DNA of 64,000 nucleotides from Blumeriella jaapii (GCA_009599575.1 VWND01000014.1:806001-870000), one strand, 5' to 3'. Shown: positions 11,692 through 24,063, counted from the stretch's first letter. Made by a program: numbers and translations. Notes: generated from the sequence alone by a model not told the origin.

Positions 11692-12357
11692 GTTCGGGTG
11701 TGGGAGGGGGGGCTTTTCGTGGTCGGCTGAAGTGGAGGACAGTCGTTATCCAGTGCGTACCTTGGCTGAGGATGTGATGGGTGTGCTGGGAAAAGAATGG
11801 CGTTTCTGAGCCCGGGCTTGAGCTTGAGCTGGGCATTGAAAATTCGCAAAGCGAGAGAGCGTGTGTGATGATATCCTAGTGCTTGTGCTCGTGCTTGCGC
11901 TTGCTTGCTTGATTGTAGGTCTGTACGCGAACGGCGTTGTTTTTTTGGGGAGCGGACTGCACTTGGGACTTGCAACAGGGGGTATCGCATCTCATGGCAT
12001 CGCCTGGCATGGCATGGTATGATATGGTATGGTATGGTATGGTGCGGGAGGGGATAGGACACGAGAGAGAGCACTTCACGAATTCAATAAGCGTGCACAT
12101 CATCAGATCTTCTCTGCTTTTCTTTTCCTTTTCCCGATTAGGGGGGGACGGGGGGAGGGGGGGGGGTGAAATGTACATACAGTACTGTACTTACTGGCTT
12201 GATACGTACCTACCTAGGTAGGTAGGTAGGTAATCTGACTGGTTCAACGCTTCGCTCCACGTACCCCCAGTGAGTGAGTGGTGAGTAAGTGAGTGAGTGA
12301 GTGGGTGAGTGAATGGATGGGTGAGTGGGTGGGTGAGTGTTCCTCCTACAGTACAGC

Positions 12358-12550
12358 ACCTACTTACCTACCTACCTACCTACCTACTTACCTACTCACC
12401 TACTTACCTACTAACCTACTTACCTACTTACCTACTTACCTACTTACCTACTAACCTACTAACCTACTAACCTACTAACCTACTAACCTACCTACCTACC
12501 TACTTATCTACCTACTAACCTACCTTACCTACCTTACCTACCTACCTACC
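12358..12550. repeat. Degenerate CTAC/CTTAC microsatellite
   Basis: About 190 bp made of interspersed CCTA, CTTA and CTAA tetra- and pentanucleotides, starting as (CCTA)n, drifting into ACTTACCT and ACTAACCT units and returning to CCTA. This mosaic indicates slippage with ongoing interruptions rather than a functional element. Confidence 0.9.
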
Positions 12551-12595
12551 ACTACATCCTTCGCCTCAACGCTCTCTCTCGCCAGCTCTCGCGAA

Positions 12596-12630
<35 letters not shown>

Positions 12631-12746
12631 CTTTCTCCCACGTTAACCCCCATCCCATCCATGCATCCCGTTCCGTTCCGTTCGAGAAAAAGCCATTCGC
12701 CAAAGAAATTCTGCAAAGAAGGGAAAAGAAAAGAAGAAGCAGAAAA

Positions 12747-12873
12747 GGCAGCAGAGGCAGCAGAGGCAGCAGAGGCAGCAGAGGCAGCAGAAGCAGCAGA
12801 AGCAGCAGAAGCAGCAGAAGCAGCAGAAGCAGCAGAAGCAGCAGAAGCAGCAGAAGCAGCAGAAGCAGCAGAA
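12747..12873. repeat. 9-bp tandem repeat GGCAGCAGA/AGCAGCAGA
   Basis: About fourteen 9-bp units in two homogeneous blocks: the first five or so read GGCAGCAGA and the rest AGCAGCAGA. On the plus strand it reads as an Ala-Ala-Glu run, but there is no other support for translation. The block structure points to two successive expansions from differing founder units. Confidence 0.9.
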
Positions 12874-13720
12874 AAGAACAAGGGAAGCAGGGAGGGTCAC
12901 GAGCAAGCTTCTACCCAAACGAGCTGCAATCGCGCTCGGAGCAGGAGTGAAGGAATGGAAGGGAAGGGAGAAGGAGAAGGGAAAGAGAAGGCGAGAAAGC
13001 AAATATTGCTTGCAAGAGTTTGCGATTACTGTATCCGCTCTCGCTACTTATCTATTTCACGCTTTACGCTCCTTTCCTCTCCCCCACCCTTTTTTTTTCA
13101 AACTTGCATTATACATAAGATACAAGATAATAAACAAGACAAGACAAGACAACACAAAGCCAAACACCTTGCACGCTATTCACACCCACCTAGTACCCAT
13201 CCTTTTTGCATCCTATCCTACTCCCCCGCCCCCCCCCCCTCCTCGCTTACCGCTCTTGCTTTTGTGCTTGCGCTTGTGTCTGTCTATCATTCTATCCCCT
13301 TCTGTTTCTTTTGCCTTTCCGTTCTTTTTCTTTCCCTTCTTTTCCTTTTCCTCTCCCCATTTTCCCCCATCCCCCCAACAATTGCGCCATGCCCATCATC
13401 TCATGCGCCTTCCTCACCCTTAGAAAAGGAAAAAAAAAGGGACCGAAAGACAGACAGCTGAACCGAGGCCAAAACGCCAAAGGGAAAGAATGGCAAAAAC
13501 GCCAGGGTTCATTCGTCCATGCCTTCTCAACTCAACGAAACACCCGATTCAGATGTGAATGGATGTGTAAATGCAAAAACGCAGAAACAAACCCTCGCCA
13601 GACCCCCATGTTTCTGTCTATCCACCCTGGTGGAAGTTCCGTCCGCCGTCCGCCGTCCGCCGTGCGAGAAAAGGAAAGACAGACAAATCGACAAGACAGA
13701 CGGACAACATCACCTCCAAT

Positions 13721-16700
13721 TTACTCCTCATAATCTTCCTCGTCCTCGTCCTCCTCCTCCTCCTCCTCATGCTCCTCATGCTCCTCCTCATACTCCTCAT
13801 ACTCCTCCTCATACTCCTCAATCTCAGCCTCAACCTTCAGGTCCCACTCCAGCTTCGCGTACTTCCCAGTTACATGCGCCTGTGCCCGCTCAAACTCCAT
13901 TATATCATCATTCGCGCCAGGCACACGGCCTCTCATTCTGTGGCCGCCGAAGATCCAATGATCGAACGCGACTGGAGCGGCCGGCATGCCGAACAAGATG
14001 GCCATGTCTGCCCAGCGAGCACGACGAAGGTTCGCCGCGTTGATGGCATCAACTGCCCCTCTCTCCACATCTACATCCACATCCACCGCAACCGGCACCT
14101 CGGGCGCCGGTCGGAGACCGCGTCGGACCCGATCGAGGAACGGGAAGCCGCGACCGCGACCGCGGCCTCTGGGGACTTCGGGGGGTACGCCGACGTCGCC
14201 GTTGAGCTCCGCTTGGTCGAATGCAAAGTGCGGGAGGCCCGGTCCTGGCCGCTCGTTAACCTCTTGGACGCGATCTCGTACGTGTTCCACCCGCAGCAGA
14301 TCCAATTGCTCATTCAAATTTTTGTGTGCGAGATCTGACATGCGTCTCTGTCTGGCAGCAGGGGGGGCTGGGGCATCGTCTGCTCCCACTTCGACGCCTA
14401 GACGTTGGTTTCTGACTCGAGCCAGAAGAGCTGGTGGTTGGGGAGCTGCTGGCTCGTTGTGCAGAAGTTCAAATGGATGGAGCTGCATCACCCCGTTTTG
14501 GTTTCCTCCTGGTCCGGGAAAGAGGCCATGATGTCGATCTAGGAATGCCTGTTGCTCTTGAGGTGCGTGCATTGCGGCAGGGTTGGCAGGCTGCACTTCT
14601 GGCTTAGGTCCTGGTCTCTCGTTTGGACCAAACGCTCCTGGGTTTTTCAGCCGAGATCTTGTAACTCTATCTAGAGCTTCAGCTCTGACATTCTCCATGG
14701 GTCGCCTCTGTTCCATGTCAACTCGTACCGGTTGCTTGTTAGCTGCGGCTCGTGGCATGAAATTTCCTCTAGGATGCGGCATGCCAGGTCCAGGATTATT
14801 CGGTAGGTGATCCACGCCATAAGGCATTCCTCTCAAACCCATGGCTCGTTCGTGTATTCCACGCCCAAATTCAAACCCTCGCAGCACAGGCATTGCGGCC
14901 TCCCTATTCTGCTGTGGTCGGTGCTCAGCCGCGGCATTTTGAGCCTTTTCCGCTCTGAGAAGCTGCTCTGGTGGTGGCTGGTGACCATTTACGTTCGTGT
15001 GACCTTCCACAAAATCACGGTATCTGTCCATCGCTTCTAGCGCATTAACTGCAGGGGGAAGGCGTTCCTGGCCAGCCATAAGTTGAGCCATTGTCTGCGG
15101 AAGTGGTTCGACTCGTTGGCCAAACATGTTGAGATTAGGGTGCTCTTGAGGTTGGCGGATTCTTGGGTCGACAGCCGGAGGGACTTGAGCTGGTGCAACT
15201 GGAACTTTTGATTGCCAGCGAGCGGGAGGTTGAGGCGGTGCAACTATGACTTCTGGTTGATGGCGAACGGGTCGAGGAGGCGGAGGCAGAGCTTGAGGTG
15301 GCCCAGGTACGATCTGTGGAAGATTGGCATTCATGGGGTCCAGGCCGACGTCCATGTACATGCCGTAGTGATGGTAATCATAGACTGCAAAATCAAGCTC
15401 TATGCGGAATTAGCTTGAGGACTTTCCACGGTGCTCGACAGGAAAGTGGGGGGAGGGTGCGTTGAGGTGATAGGAGGGCGGGGATGTGTTGCTAATCGAG
15501 CTTTTTCTTCAAACCAAAGGACTTCGTTGAGGCACTCACCAACTCCAAGACCGTCGACCCGTTGTAAAGCAGGTAGAAAATCATCTTGCGGTGGCAAAGG
15601 TGCTCTCATACCTGCAATGTCAACCGCATGGCCTCGCGCTAGCGGAGGATCGGCTCTGAAATTGTTCAACCCGCCTCGGAGACCTGCTAGATTGTCTTTA
15701 TTAGCAATAGAGACGTTGAAGTTGAGTTCAGCGAGAACGAGGGTACCGTGTCCCGGAAAAGGTAGTGCGACTTGAGCAGGAAGATAGATCACTTGATACA
15801 TTCCTACTGTTCGTCTAGCTACATGATGGCGCAGGCTACGAGCCACTCATGGCGGATACTGGAAATGATGACACTAACCAATAAACTCCGCGTGACGCAT
15901 AGCCGCGATATGATGCATAGGGTGGAGATGATGCATCATCGCTGGATCTCTGTTTTTCCGCTTCTCCTCATCCTTTTTGACGTTTTCAGACATCTTCACT
16001 TTGAGATCTTCCTCAGTATATTCGGGGTGATCAGCTAAGACCTTTGCGAGTGCTTCCTTTTCGGCCGTTTGGACTTCCTCGTCATGTCGCTTGTGAACGC
16101 TTTCGAACAGAGGGCAATTGCCTTTCTCGCCTCCACGACTGACGTCGTTGAAATGATTGTAGTCGCAGGACTCTGAGCAGACATAGCATTGTACGTTGCG
16201 GCACCCGTTCCGGGTACAGGTCATCTTGTTACACCCTTCCTCTTTTACGAAGGGCGTACCGCATTTGTTGCATTTCCGAATCAAGGCAGCAGACATCGCC
16301 TCTTCGATCTGGCGGCGTATCGATAGGCCGTTTTCCTTGGCATTCTCTTCACAGGTTTTGGGAATGTGAGAATCAAGCTTGCAGAGGCGACAGCTCACTC
16401 TTTCGCAATCCGGATCTTGACACCGAAACTCGCGGTCCACTTCCACCGATGGGTATTCGGCTGCGAACGGACAGAATGGACAGCTTTCCAGATTCTCGAT
16501 GCCCGCGAGGCGGATGTTTGCCTCCTGCTCGATTCGTTCCAAGGCGACTCTCGTGTGATCGTCCAGAAATTGCGCCCTGTTAAAACTCAACCCAAAAATC
16601 CGACACCCAGGAGCGGGACCGACTTACCTCTGATCAGAAGAGAACCCGGCGGTACATTTATCTGTTGACATGCAGAACAGCTCGTATTTAGACTTGCCGA

Positions 16701-17894
16701 CTTCAGCCTCTGCATTGCGCTTTGCACACCCGCGGCAGAACCAGTGTGTTTCATCGCCATTGCAATGGACCATGCGGTTCAGAGGATAGTCGCAGTAGCA
16801 ACAACCGCATTCGGACATCGTGCCATCGGCTTCTGCTCTCGCCACATTGGCTGCCTCCTCGGCTTCGGCAACACGCTCTGCTGTTCTTTGCGCAGCTGCC
16901 TTGGCGCTGACCCTTCTGGTAGCTTGCAGTTCCTCGTAAATTTCGACCTTTTCTTGATCTACCTGACCATCAGGCTCCGCGGGTGAAGCTAGATACGCTG
17001 CGACATTTGTAGGTGAGTAATCGTCGCCTTTTCTCGGGCTCTTTAATCTCGGATATGGTACTTTTTTGGCCTTGTCATAGGTTCGCTGAGCTTCTTCAAG
17101 CATTTCATAGGCTGAAAAGAGCCGGTACTTGGTCTTTGTACAAGTGATAGTTATGAAATTCATGGGAATTAGAGGGAACTCTAGTGACAGGATCTTGGCA
17201 CTATAGAGCATCAGTAAGTCGGCAACAGAACTAGGGTGCTTGTAGAACCAGCCCTTATTTCTGGGACGTGTCTTTGAGGCTCTGTGCTGCGTTATCGAGA
17301 GCAACAGAAGGAAACTCACATGAATGACCGAATCCCACCAACAGCTTCAGACATCGCTCGTTCAGGAGATCCATACTTGCGAGCAGCCACCTGGTTTTCA
17401 TCGATCTCTCTCTTTCTCTTCAGCGTTTCCTTTGCTTTCGGATACGACATTCCTTGATCTACCTTGTCGAGAACGTGTGTGATCAGAACTTGGGATGACT
17501 TGGACACTGTATCGTAGATCTCCGAAACATAGTCCCTACATATGCCGGGGAACATATCAACAAGTACATCAGCACATTCCACCCGAGATTCTTCGGCAGA
17601 TATGGTTTTTTGAGCGGTAGCTTCGGCGGCGGTAGTTAGACCTGATGCAGAAGGTATACGATGTCGAGGATGTAGGACAAATTCCCGATCAAAACCGAAG
17701 GGCTCAGGGGCAGGTTCATCCTCGAAGTTCAAATCATATTCTCCCCAAAATGGACCTTTAGCCAATTCGTTTGCATGTCTGTCATTGGCCCCCTGTCGCT
17801 CTGGTACGTCGGCAACATTGTCACCTTCATCCTCGCTATCAGAGGTGAGATCGATGACGTCCGCTCCCGGCGGAAGTTGATGCATGGCGCTCAT
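13721..17894 (-). CDS. RBR E3 ubiquitin ligase, RNF216/TRIAD3-like
   Basis: Five-exon model: 17894-17320, 17200-16628, 16576-15879, 15806-15540, 15384-13721 (introns 119, 51, 72 and 155 bp, all GT-AG; total 3777 nt, 1258 residues, frame closes). RING1 starts near residue 322 (CCYCDYPLNRMVHC, then WFCRGC and FCM..C). The IBR starts near 415 (CPFC, FRCQDPDC, VSCRLC). RING2 starts near 485 (CNKCGTPFVKEEGCNKMTC), where the Cys of EEGC (about 498) aligns with the catalytic Cys of Parkin and HHARI. The VSCRLC..H..KTCEE segment and RKCNKCGT match RNF216 specifically. The N-terminus has a strong SUMO-interacting motif (DVIDLTSDSEDE, about residues 14-25). The last exon is a Pro/Gln/Asn-rich extension of about 550 residues ending in a Glu-rich acidic tail. 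Start: the ATG at 17894; there is no upstream in-frame ATG. RBR ligases form a thioester intermediate with ubiquitin; the target here is unknown. Confidence 0.85.
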
Positions 17895-19728
17895 GGTTCC
17901 CGATACCAAGAAGTTTGGTTTTGATTTCGTGTTGCGTCTCGGTGGAGGCAGCCGGCTAGTTGAAAGCTTTCCCGCGACTGGAGGCAGTTCATCCGGCGGC
18001 AGATGTAGTATGATAGCCGAAGAGTTGGGAAGAGCCCGTTCGTTCGACCAGATTGCCGAGGAGATGTCGTTGCCGTCTACTTCATCTTTTGCGGTGGTCG
18101 TTTTGAAGGAATATTTGGTGCGTACCGCACGTGCGGTTCGTTGGAATCGGTGAAGGGAAGACGCTGGAAAGAGGGGCGCGCTGCTGGCTACTTAGAGGTC
18201 AGATCGGTTAATCCAATGTTCCATGGTATGGAGGTCGGGAAGGGAGGTGAATTCGGCGTGGGAGGAGCCGAATATAGCAGCCTTGAGATGCAACGGCAGG
18301 TGAGAGGCCTAGACGCGCGACTCACCTCAGGATGTGGCAGAGGATGCCTGTGTACTGTAGGTGCTTGAGTGAAGTGAGGTAGTGAGTGACTGACGGTGTC
18401 GTGGAACGGAAGAAGGGCGGAAGAAGGGAGAGATGGAGGAGAAAATGTCAATGTCGACGTCGAAGTAAATGTCGATGTTGAAGTGGGTTGTGGAGGTGGT
18501 GGTGGTGGTGGGGTTGAAGAGACGACGCTGCTTGTGGGGTCTAGATGATGTAAGTGCTGCACTTACAGTACAGTATGATACCGAGATACCGGTAGCGAGA
18601 AGACGCCAGTACATATCCAGACTAGTCAGTTGGGCTCCAGCCCTACCAGCTTGTTAGCCCGCACGTGATCCGACGTTGAGGGCCGTGGCTGACGTAAGTA
18701 AGGAAGTACCTAAGGTCAGTACTTGAGTCGCTTGTGGTCGACGAGATAACAAGCATCTAGTGGGGTCGGCGAGTCTCATCGGTTTGTCGATGTACGATGT
18801 ACGATGTACTGTACTGTATTTACTGTATTACTGTATATCGTATATCTGTGTATCTGTATATCTGTATATCTGTATATCGGTACATCGGTACATCGGTATA
18901 TCTTTATGTACTGTACATACATACAGTAAGTACACACAATACTTGCTTCTAAATTGGTCTCATGTGCGGTCACGTGTCTGATTGGATCCGCCTCCAAGTC
19001 GTCTGGTCCCCATCCTCTTTCCAGGAAGCTCCAGGAAGAAACTCCGCCGAATGACCCTACCCCACCCCACCCCACTCCACCCCACCCCCCCCTCATACCA
19101 CCCAACCCCATTCCACCCAACCCCATTCCACCCAACCCCGCCCCGCTCCGCCCCGCGCTCCATCTGCGCCCGCCCAGCTTCGGCTCCCCGCGGCCTAAGC
19201 CAACCAGCCAAGCAGCCAAGCAGCCAGCCAGCCAGCTTCGATCTCCCCCTTTCACTCTTATGCTCAGCAAAAGCTTCGTTTCTCCTTGCCGTTAGCGGTC
19301 AAACACTGTCAAGGTGCGAGCACCCGGACAGAAGTTTCACTTCTTGCGGAAAGAACGACTTGTCACCTGGTTGACCCCAAGGAAGTATATACTCGCGGCA
19401 TCGGCTGACCTCCGTCTACCGTCGTTTTCTCTCTTTCTCTCTCTCTCTTCTCTCCTCTCTCCTCTCTACTCTCTCCTCTCTCCCTCTCTCCCTCTCTCTC
19501 CTTCTTGCTCTCTCGTCATTCCCCAACTCGAGCGGCTCTTTGATCCTCGCGCTTCGAGTGCTCATCTCTGTTCTCTTTCTCGCTGGTAGCTTATCGTGTC
19601 CTCCTCACCGGTCGTGGCAGACTCGGAGACGGGCAGACTCGGAGACGGCGTGTACGCGCAAGAGCAACGACGAGCGCACTCGACGCACTCGACGCATTCG
19701 ACACGATTCGATAGGAGGCACGCGAACC
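17895..19728. other. Divergent promoter region RBR / LYC1
   Basis: 1.8 kb between two divergently transcribed genes. No convincing coding sequence. It contains a degenerate 10-bp repeat of TATATCTGTA type (about 18833-18903), GTAC palindromes (about 18565 and 18795-18815), a C-rich patch with repeated CCCCATTCCACCCAA units (about 19050-19140), AGCC repeats (about 19208-19232) and a long CT-rich tract (about 19428-19505), a typical core-promoter or leader pyrimidine stretch about 220 bp before the LYC1 start. Confidence 0.5.
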
Positions 19729-20869
19729 ATGGGAGAACCCGCCCCCCCCGACTGCGCCATCGAGTTCCCAGACGCCCAGTCTCCCTCCCTCTACCTCACG
19801 AATCCCACGCCCGAAGAGCGCCTGGGAACATGGAATCTCAACTTCGTGAACTGGGGCACCGCTCTGCCGCTGCCCGACTACATCGAGCGCGAAAGATATC
19901 TGATGACCGTGCCCCTGGCCAAAGACAATGGTCTCACGCACTGGGTGCTGGTGGAGCGTGGACTTCCTCCCAACCAGCGCCCGATCCTCGCCAGTTGCGA
20001 GTCGCTGCGGAAACCCGTGCTGCTTGCAAAGGGTGGAGTCGTCAAGGAGAACATCACGCACGGAATCGGCAGCGTGTTCAGCAACCCGCGCTTCAGAGGA
20101 AGAGGCTACGCAAGCCGGATGCTGAGAGAGCTAGCTCCGATCTTGAAGAAATGGCAGGTCGAGTCTGCAGACCAGGTTCCCTTCAGCATCCTCTACTCAG
20201 ACATCGGGACCAAATACTACGCCAATCTAGGATGGGCTCCATTTCCCAGTACCCATCTCGCTTTCCCGCCGGCTGCGTCGATGCCATCGAGAAACGCGAC
20301 ACCTCTCACATACCCGGACTTGCCTGCGCTATGCGCCAAGGATGAGGAGTACTTGCGCAAAATGCTGAAAACTTCCACCGAGGATGGCAAGACGCAGGTG
20401 GCTCTGATCCCAAACTACGAGTGTATGCAATGGCACCACATGCGCGAGGACTTCGTCACAGGCAAGATCTTTGGCAAGTCGCCTACGATCAAGGGCGCCA
20501 TTTCCGGCGAGCCCGGATCGCGGGTGGGCCATCTGGACGCGCGCTTTCTACGGCCCGCAAGGTGCGACGTCGGGAAACACGCTCTACATCCTGAGGCTGG
20601 TCTTCGAAGACGAGAGCGACACCGATGAGAACGCGCGCAAGTTGAAGGACATCCTGGCGCTTGCGCAAGCCGAGGCCGCGGAGTGGCAGCTCAACGAGGT
20701 GGATGTCTGGAACCCAAGCGAGACCCTGAAGGCGCTAGTCGCGAGGACCGGGCTCACGTCGAGGTTTGTGGTTCGCGACGTGGACAGCATCGCGAGTCTG
20801 ATGTGGTACGGCGAGGACTCGGTCGAAAGCATCAACTGGGTTGCGAATGAGAAGTTTGGCTGGTGTTGA
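19729..20869 (+). CDS. LYC1-type lysine N-acetyltransferase, frame broken
   Basis: The reading begins at the ATG at 19729 (MGEPAPPDC). An acetyltransferase-like core is visible: GIGSVFSNPRFRGRGYASRM contains the RGRGYA acetyl-CoA-binding loop of the GNAT fold. The family hallmark tail WVANEKFGWC ends the gene at 20869. The two halves lie in different frames: the upstream frame reads KGAISGEPGSR then runs into nonsense and stops at 20628, while the downstream frame picks up WAIWTRAFYGP at 20525. The switch is at 20521-20528 (CGGGTGGGCC): one surplus base, or two missing. No splice pair fits there, because conserved sequence flanks the point on both sides. LYC1 of Yarrowia acetylates lysine for catabolism. 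Either a recent pseudogene or a consensus error; expected intact length is about 380 residues. Confidence 0.8.
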
Positions 20870-21453
20870 AGAGGCTTTGGGGCGAGCGGCAAGACTGACG
20901 TTGGGCGGGCGACATTAGCTTTGGGCGGCAAGACTTCCTTTCACGCGTAATATAAACCGGGCGTTCACACGATCTCTATTTCAGCAGCAGCGCGATGCAC
21001 CGTCTTCCGAATTGCATAGTCGGCATCATTGGATCATAGTATTTAGAATGGAGTGTCGTCGGCCTTTTCGCGCCCGCGGTTAGTTAGCTGATTGCAAATG
21101 AACTACTTATTCGATAGCCTCCGCACATGACATTATCTTTTTATCTTATCAGTAACTACCAACTTGCTGTGATTGTTCAGCCTGCCCTTACAACTCGCAT
21201 CTCGCTTTTTTTTTTTTTTCTTCTTCTTCTTTCCTTCTTTGGGGGGGTAGGAAATAGCTGAGGAGTAAAGATACACGTCGTGTTATGTATGCTACGTTTT
21301 CGCCTTTTTGGAAAGGATTAGCTACTGTGTGATTGTGACGATGACGATGATGATGATGATAATGATATTGTTATTGTGATTATTATTTAGGATTAGTAAC
21401 TGTACTGTAGAAAGGAAGGCATAAGCGGATTGGATAGATCGATCAAGTTACTG

Positions 21454-21559
21454 CACTCACTCACTCACTCACTCACTCACTCACTCACTCACTCACTCAC
21501 TCACTCACTCACTCACTCACTCACTCACTCACTCACTCACTCACTCACTCACTCACTCA
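21454..21559. repeat. CACT tetranucleotide microsatellite
   Basis: About 26 uninterrupted copies of CACT (CTCA), directly followed by a TGTACAGTACA palindrome. Length and purity imply high mutability. Confidence 0.95.
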
Positions 21560-21996
21560 TTGTACAGTACAGATAGATCGATAGATAAATCAGTCCGCTC
21601 GCCGTCTTTTCCGAGCGAGCATGGTACAAACATCTGTACTTCATTCTTGTCGCCGACCTTTTTCCACCCTCTCCTTTATGAAAGGGATGGATAGATGATC
21701 TTCTGTCGTGTTTGCGAATTGCTTTTTGGTGGCTTTAGCACCCGTACTGGCCCCTCCAGACGTTCAACAATATCATCACCATCATCATCATCTTCATCAT
21801 CTTACTGTAGCACCTGTAAAGTGGATGGGAGATGCGTTAACAAATAAAATTAAAAAACCTGATTACATTGGTAAACGTCGTATTGTTCCTCGATCCTTCT
21901 TTGCCATACGCAGATATGGCTTACAGCTTTCGGAAGTGAGTTTGTTATGCCGTCCTTTTTTTGGGGTGGGGGGTGGGGGGGGGGGGGGGGGGCAAG

Positions 21997-22370
21997 ATTA
22001 CTCGAAAGGCGCTGTGCCGGGGTTTCGGTTATCCAGCTCTCCATCCTCTCTGTCCTTCCCGGGTTTTTCTTTCTAATGTGATCCTGTGAACATTTTAGCA
22101 TAGTCAGTTGCCTTCCTGCAATAGATCGTGGTACGCGGAATAATCGTAGTATGGAAGGGAAATCTTTTCCGAAGTCGCTACGTGTCGATGGCTTGATTTT
22201 GGCTTCTCAGACCTTTCTTCGATGCACCTATTGTTTCCTGCCGCAGAGGACTAAAATGGCTGTGGTCAAAACGCGGAAGGTTCGTGCCAGACTCCCCGTA
22301 CAGATATTAAATCTGGCCCGCGAAGTCGTCGTTGTCGTTGTCGACGGCGACCTCGCACCCTGAAGGACGG
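21997..22370 (+). repeat. Dispersed repeat, copy 1
   Basis: This stretch is a diverged match, in the same orientation, to 30577-30952. Shared landmarks in the same order are TCGAAAG..GCTGT.CCGGG, GATCGT.GT, CGAAGTCGC.ACGTGTCGAT, TCAATTTTGGCT-like, GCGGAAGGTTCGT.CCAG, CGTACAG.TATT.A.TCT, GCCCGCGA.GTCGTCGT and GACCTCGCACCC. The similarity seems too extended for chance. No coding capacity is evident, so it may be a fragment of a non-autonomous or decayed mobile element. Confidence 0.7.
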
Positions 22371-23962
22371 CGTAGGGAGGGAGCAGAAGGCGCGGAGAAT
22401 AGGCACGATTAGGTAGGTGTACACAACCTCGCAGAAGCTATCAGAGCTAGTATCTGATGTATAAGGTAAGTGTTTTCGACCTACTTTTTAGAAGTATTGA
22501 AGCCTGAGATAGTACGAGCTTTTTCTAGATTGGAGTAACGAACATCATCATAAGGTGGGGTAACGGTATTTGCATCAGCTGGTGTTGATTTGCAAGTGTG
22601 TGTTGGTTGTGTGAGTAATCCGGATGGTACAGTAGAGGCATGCGAGGAATTGTGTTCGAGGCGTGGGGGTTCTTTGGCCGAATATGGATGTATAAGACGA
22701 AGTATCTATGTGTTGTGCTGCTGATTTGATAAAATCGTCAGCTTGATCTGTTAGTTGGGCAATCAGGGGGGGGAGGGGGGTTAGAAAGATCGCATTCGTA
22801 ACGGAGATTAAATGCTGATCATGAAGCTTGTTGGGTGCCCCAAATGAGAAAAAATATGCAGGTGATAGCCGCTGCTGCAAGTCGTCAGTAAAAGGCCAAA
22901 ATCCGAGAAACTTGTACTCCGGAAAGTTGCAGATAATTGATACCGTGGTGCATCGCGTCTCTGACAGTCTTGCCGAAACCTCCTGAGCTCGCAATCAATA
23001 GAATGATCGAACATTATGACATCCAAATATTAGCTGCTAACAGACCTGCCAAGAGCTCGTACTGTACAGTACGTACACGGAGGGTCTGAAAGGAATCAAG
23101 CGTGTAGCCTCGAAGATTGAAACTTGGGAGCATAAAGACTCTATTGCACCGCAATCTCCCATCCACGATTCCTGAGCATAAGTTCTGTTTCTGATGCGCG
23201 GTTCCTTTGTTGTTTATACTGCTGGCATAATGAAGGATCTGCGGAATTGGCATCACTTCGTGCATGGCCGAAATACTCTGTCAATATTGAGTCAGTGCGT
23301 ATTACCTCAGATACTAGGCAATGTTGCTTGTGCACTACCAAATTGACTGCAATACATCCAGCACCCTGGGCACTCCTTTATGGTAAGCAATCTCTTACGT
23401 TGTAGCTTGTGTTTTTACCTCTCATGCCTCTTGAACAGCGTCTCGAAGGCAATGTGTAGGATAAACATTGGCGCCAAGACGAAAGGAGCGCAACTCCAGT
23501 CTGGAATGTTCAATCACAAGGAGAAGCAGTCCGAGAGACAAGATATAATCAAGAGCTGAAACGCCTACAAAGGAAATTTTCTACAGACAGCACTGACGTC
23601 AAGATCAAATAAATTTTTTGGCCTTGTGTAAGAACAATAGAACATCTGCTAAAATTAGCGAGCCGAAAAAAGGTAAATAAACCAGAAGGAGCTGCAAGGA
23701 TGAAAGTGGGTCGCCTTTGAGGAATGCATTGGAGAACGCTTTTTAAGAGTGCACTCGAGAGCGCATCCTGCGACCCATTTCTGTAATCAAAGCCGATGTG
23801 GATGAAGTAACTTTTTGAACAGATCTTCCACATCCAGCCAGGACTGTCCAAAAATGGCATTCGAATCCTGCTGCACGTGACACTGAAAAAAAACAAGCTT
23901 CGCTTGCGCTTGGTTCACATATTCCAGACTCCAATCAACCGAGCCAGGCCTCACTCAGGATG

Positions 23963-23968
23963 TATAAA
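23963..23968 (+). promoter_or_regulatory. TATA box of the histidine phosphatase gene
   Basis: TATAAA about 96 bp upstream of the ATG at 24064, followed by a leader with repeated CATTCATTC motifs (about 24005-24035). Position and sequence fit a TATA-driven promoter, which in fungi is typical of regulated, e.g. phosphate-responsive, genes; the regulation is inference. Confidence 0.5.
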
Positions 23969-24063
23969 TGCCATCTCGATTCCCTTTCAAAGTAGCCTCA
24001 AGTCATTCATTCATCCGATCATTCATTCATTCCTTCATTCATTCTCTTTGCTCATCGCTCAAC

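Larger units (their letters stand above)
11692..13720. other. Convergent intergenic region, dense microsatellites
   Basis: 2.0 kb between the 3' ends of two converging genes. It contains a GGTAT/GGCAT run (about 11995-12045), a CCTACCTAGGTAGG palindrome (12205-12233), GAGT repeats (about 12270-12340), CTAC-type repeats (12358-12550), a GA dinucleotide run (about 12601-12629), and a 9-bp repeat (12747-12873). An open frame through the last repeat encodes only an Ala-Ala-Glu run and is not convincing as a gene. Confidence 0.6.
20870..24063. other. 3.2-kb intergenic region with repeats
   Basis: No convincing gene. It contains a poly-T run near 21209, a CACT microsatellite (21454-21559), a poly-G run near 21975-21991, and one copy of a dispersed repeat (about 21997-22370). 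From 22400 to 23950 there are only short open frames without family resemblance; a minus-strand frame of 139 codons (22575-22994) is not supported by codon pattern, start context or splice continuation. A TATAAA box sits at 23963-23968 in front of the next gene. Confidence 0.5.

Noticed and set aside
12661..13461. 266-codon plus-strand frame with a long Ala-Ala-Glu run
   Set aside because: It is created by the 9-bp microsatellite; the remainder is low-complexity and there is no family resemblance, promoter or splice structure.
21454..21559. Regular short repeats as a possible CRISPR array
   Set aside because: It is a pure tetranucleotide microsatellite without spacers, in a eukaryotic genome.
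21708..22076. 122-codon frame with a His-rich stretch
   Set aside because: The His run is an ATC/CAT microsatellite and the Gly run comes from a poly-G tract; no homology recognised and no counterpart in repeat copy 2.
22575..22994. 139-codon minus-strand frame
   Set aside because: No recognised motif, weak start, no continuing exon, and it lies in a region with equally long chance frames on other strands.
23860..23880. ATTCGAATCC resembling a tRNA B box
   Set aside because: No A box or cloverleaf can be drawn upstream; no tRNA gene was found anywhere in the window by eye.
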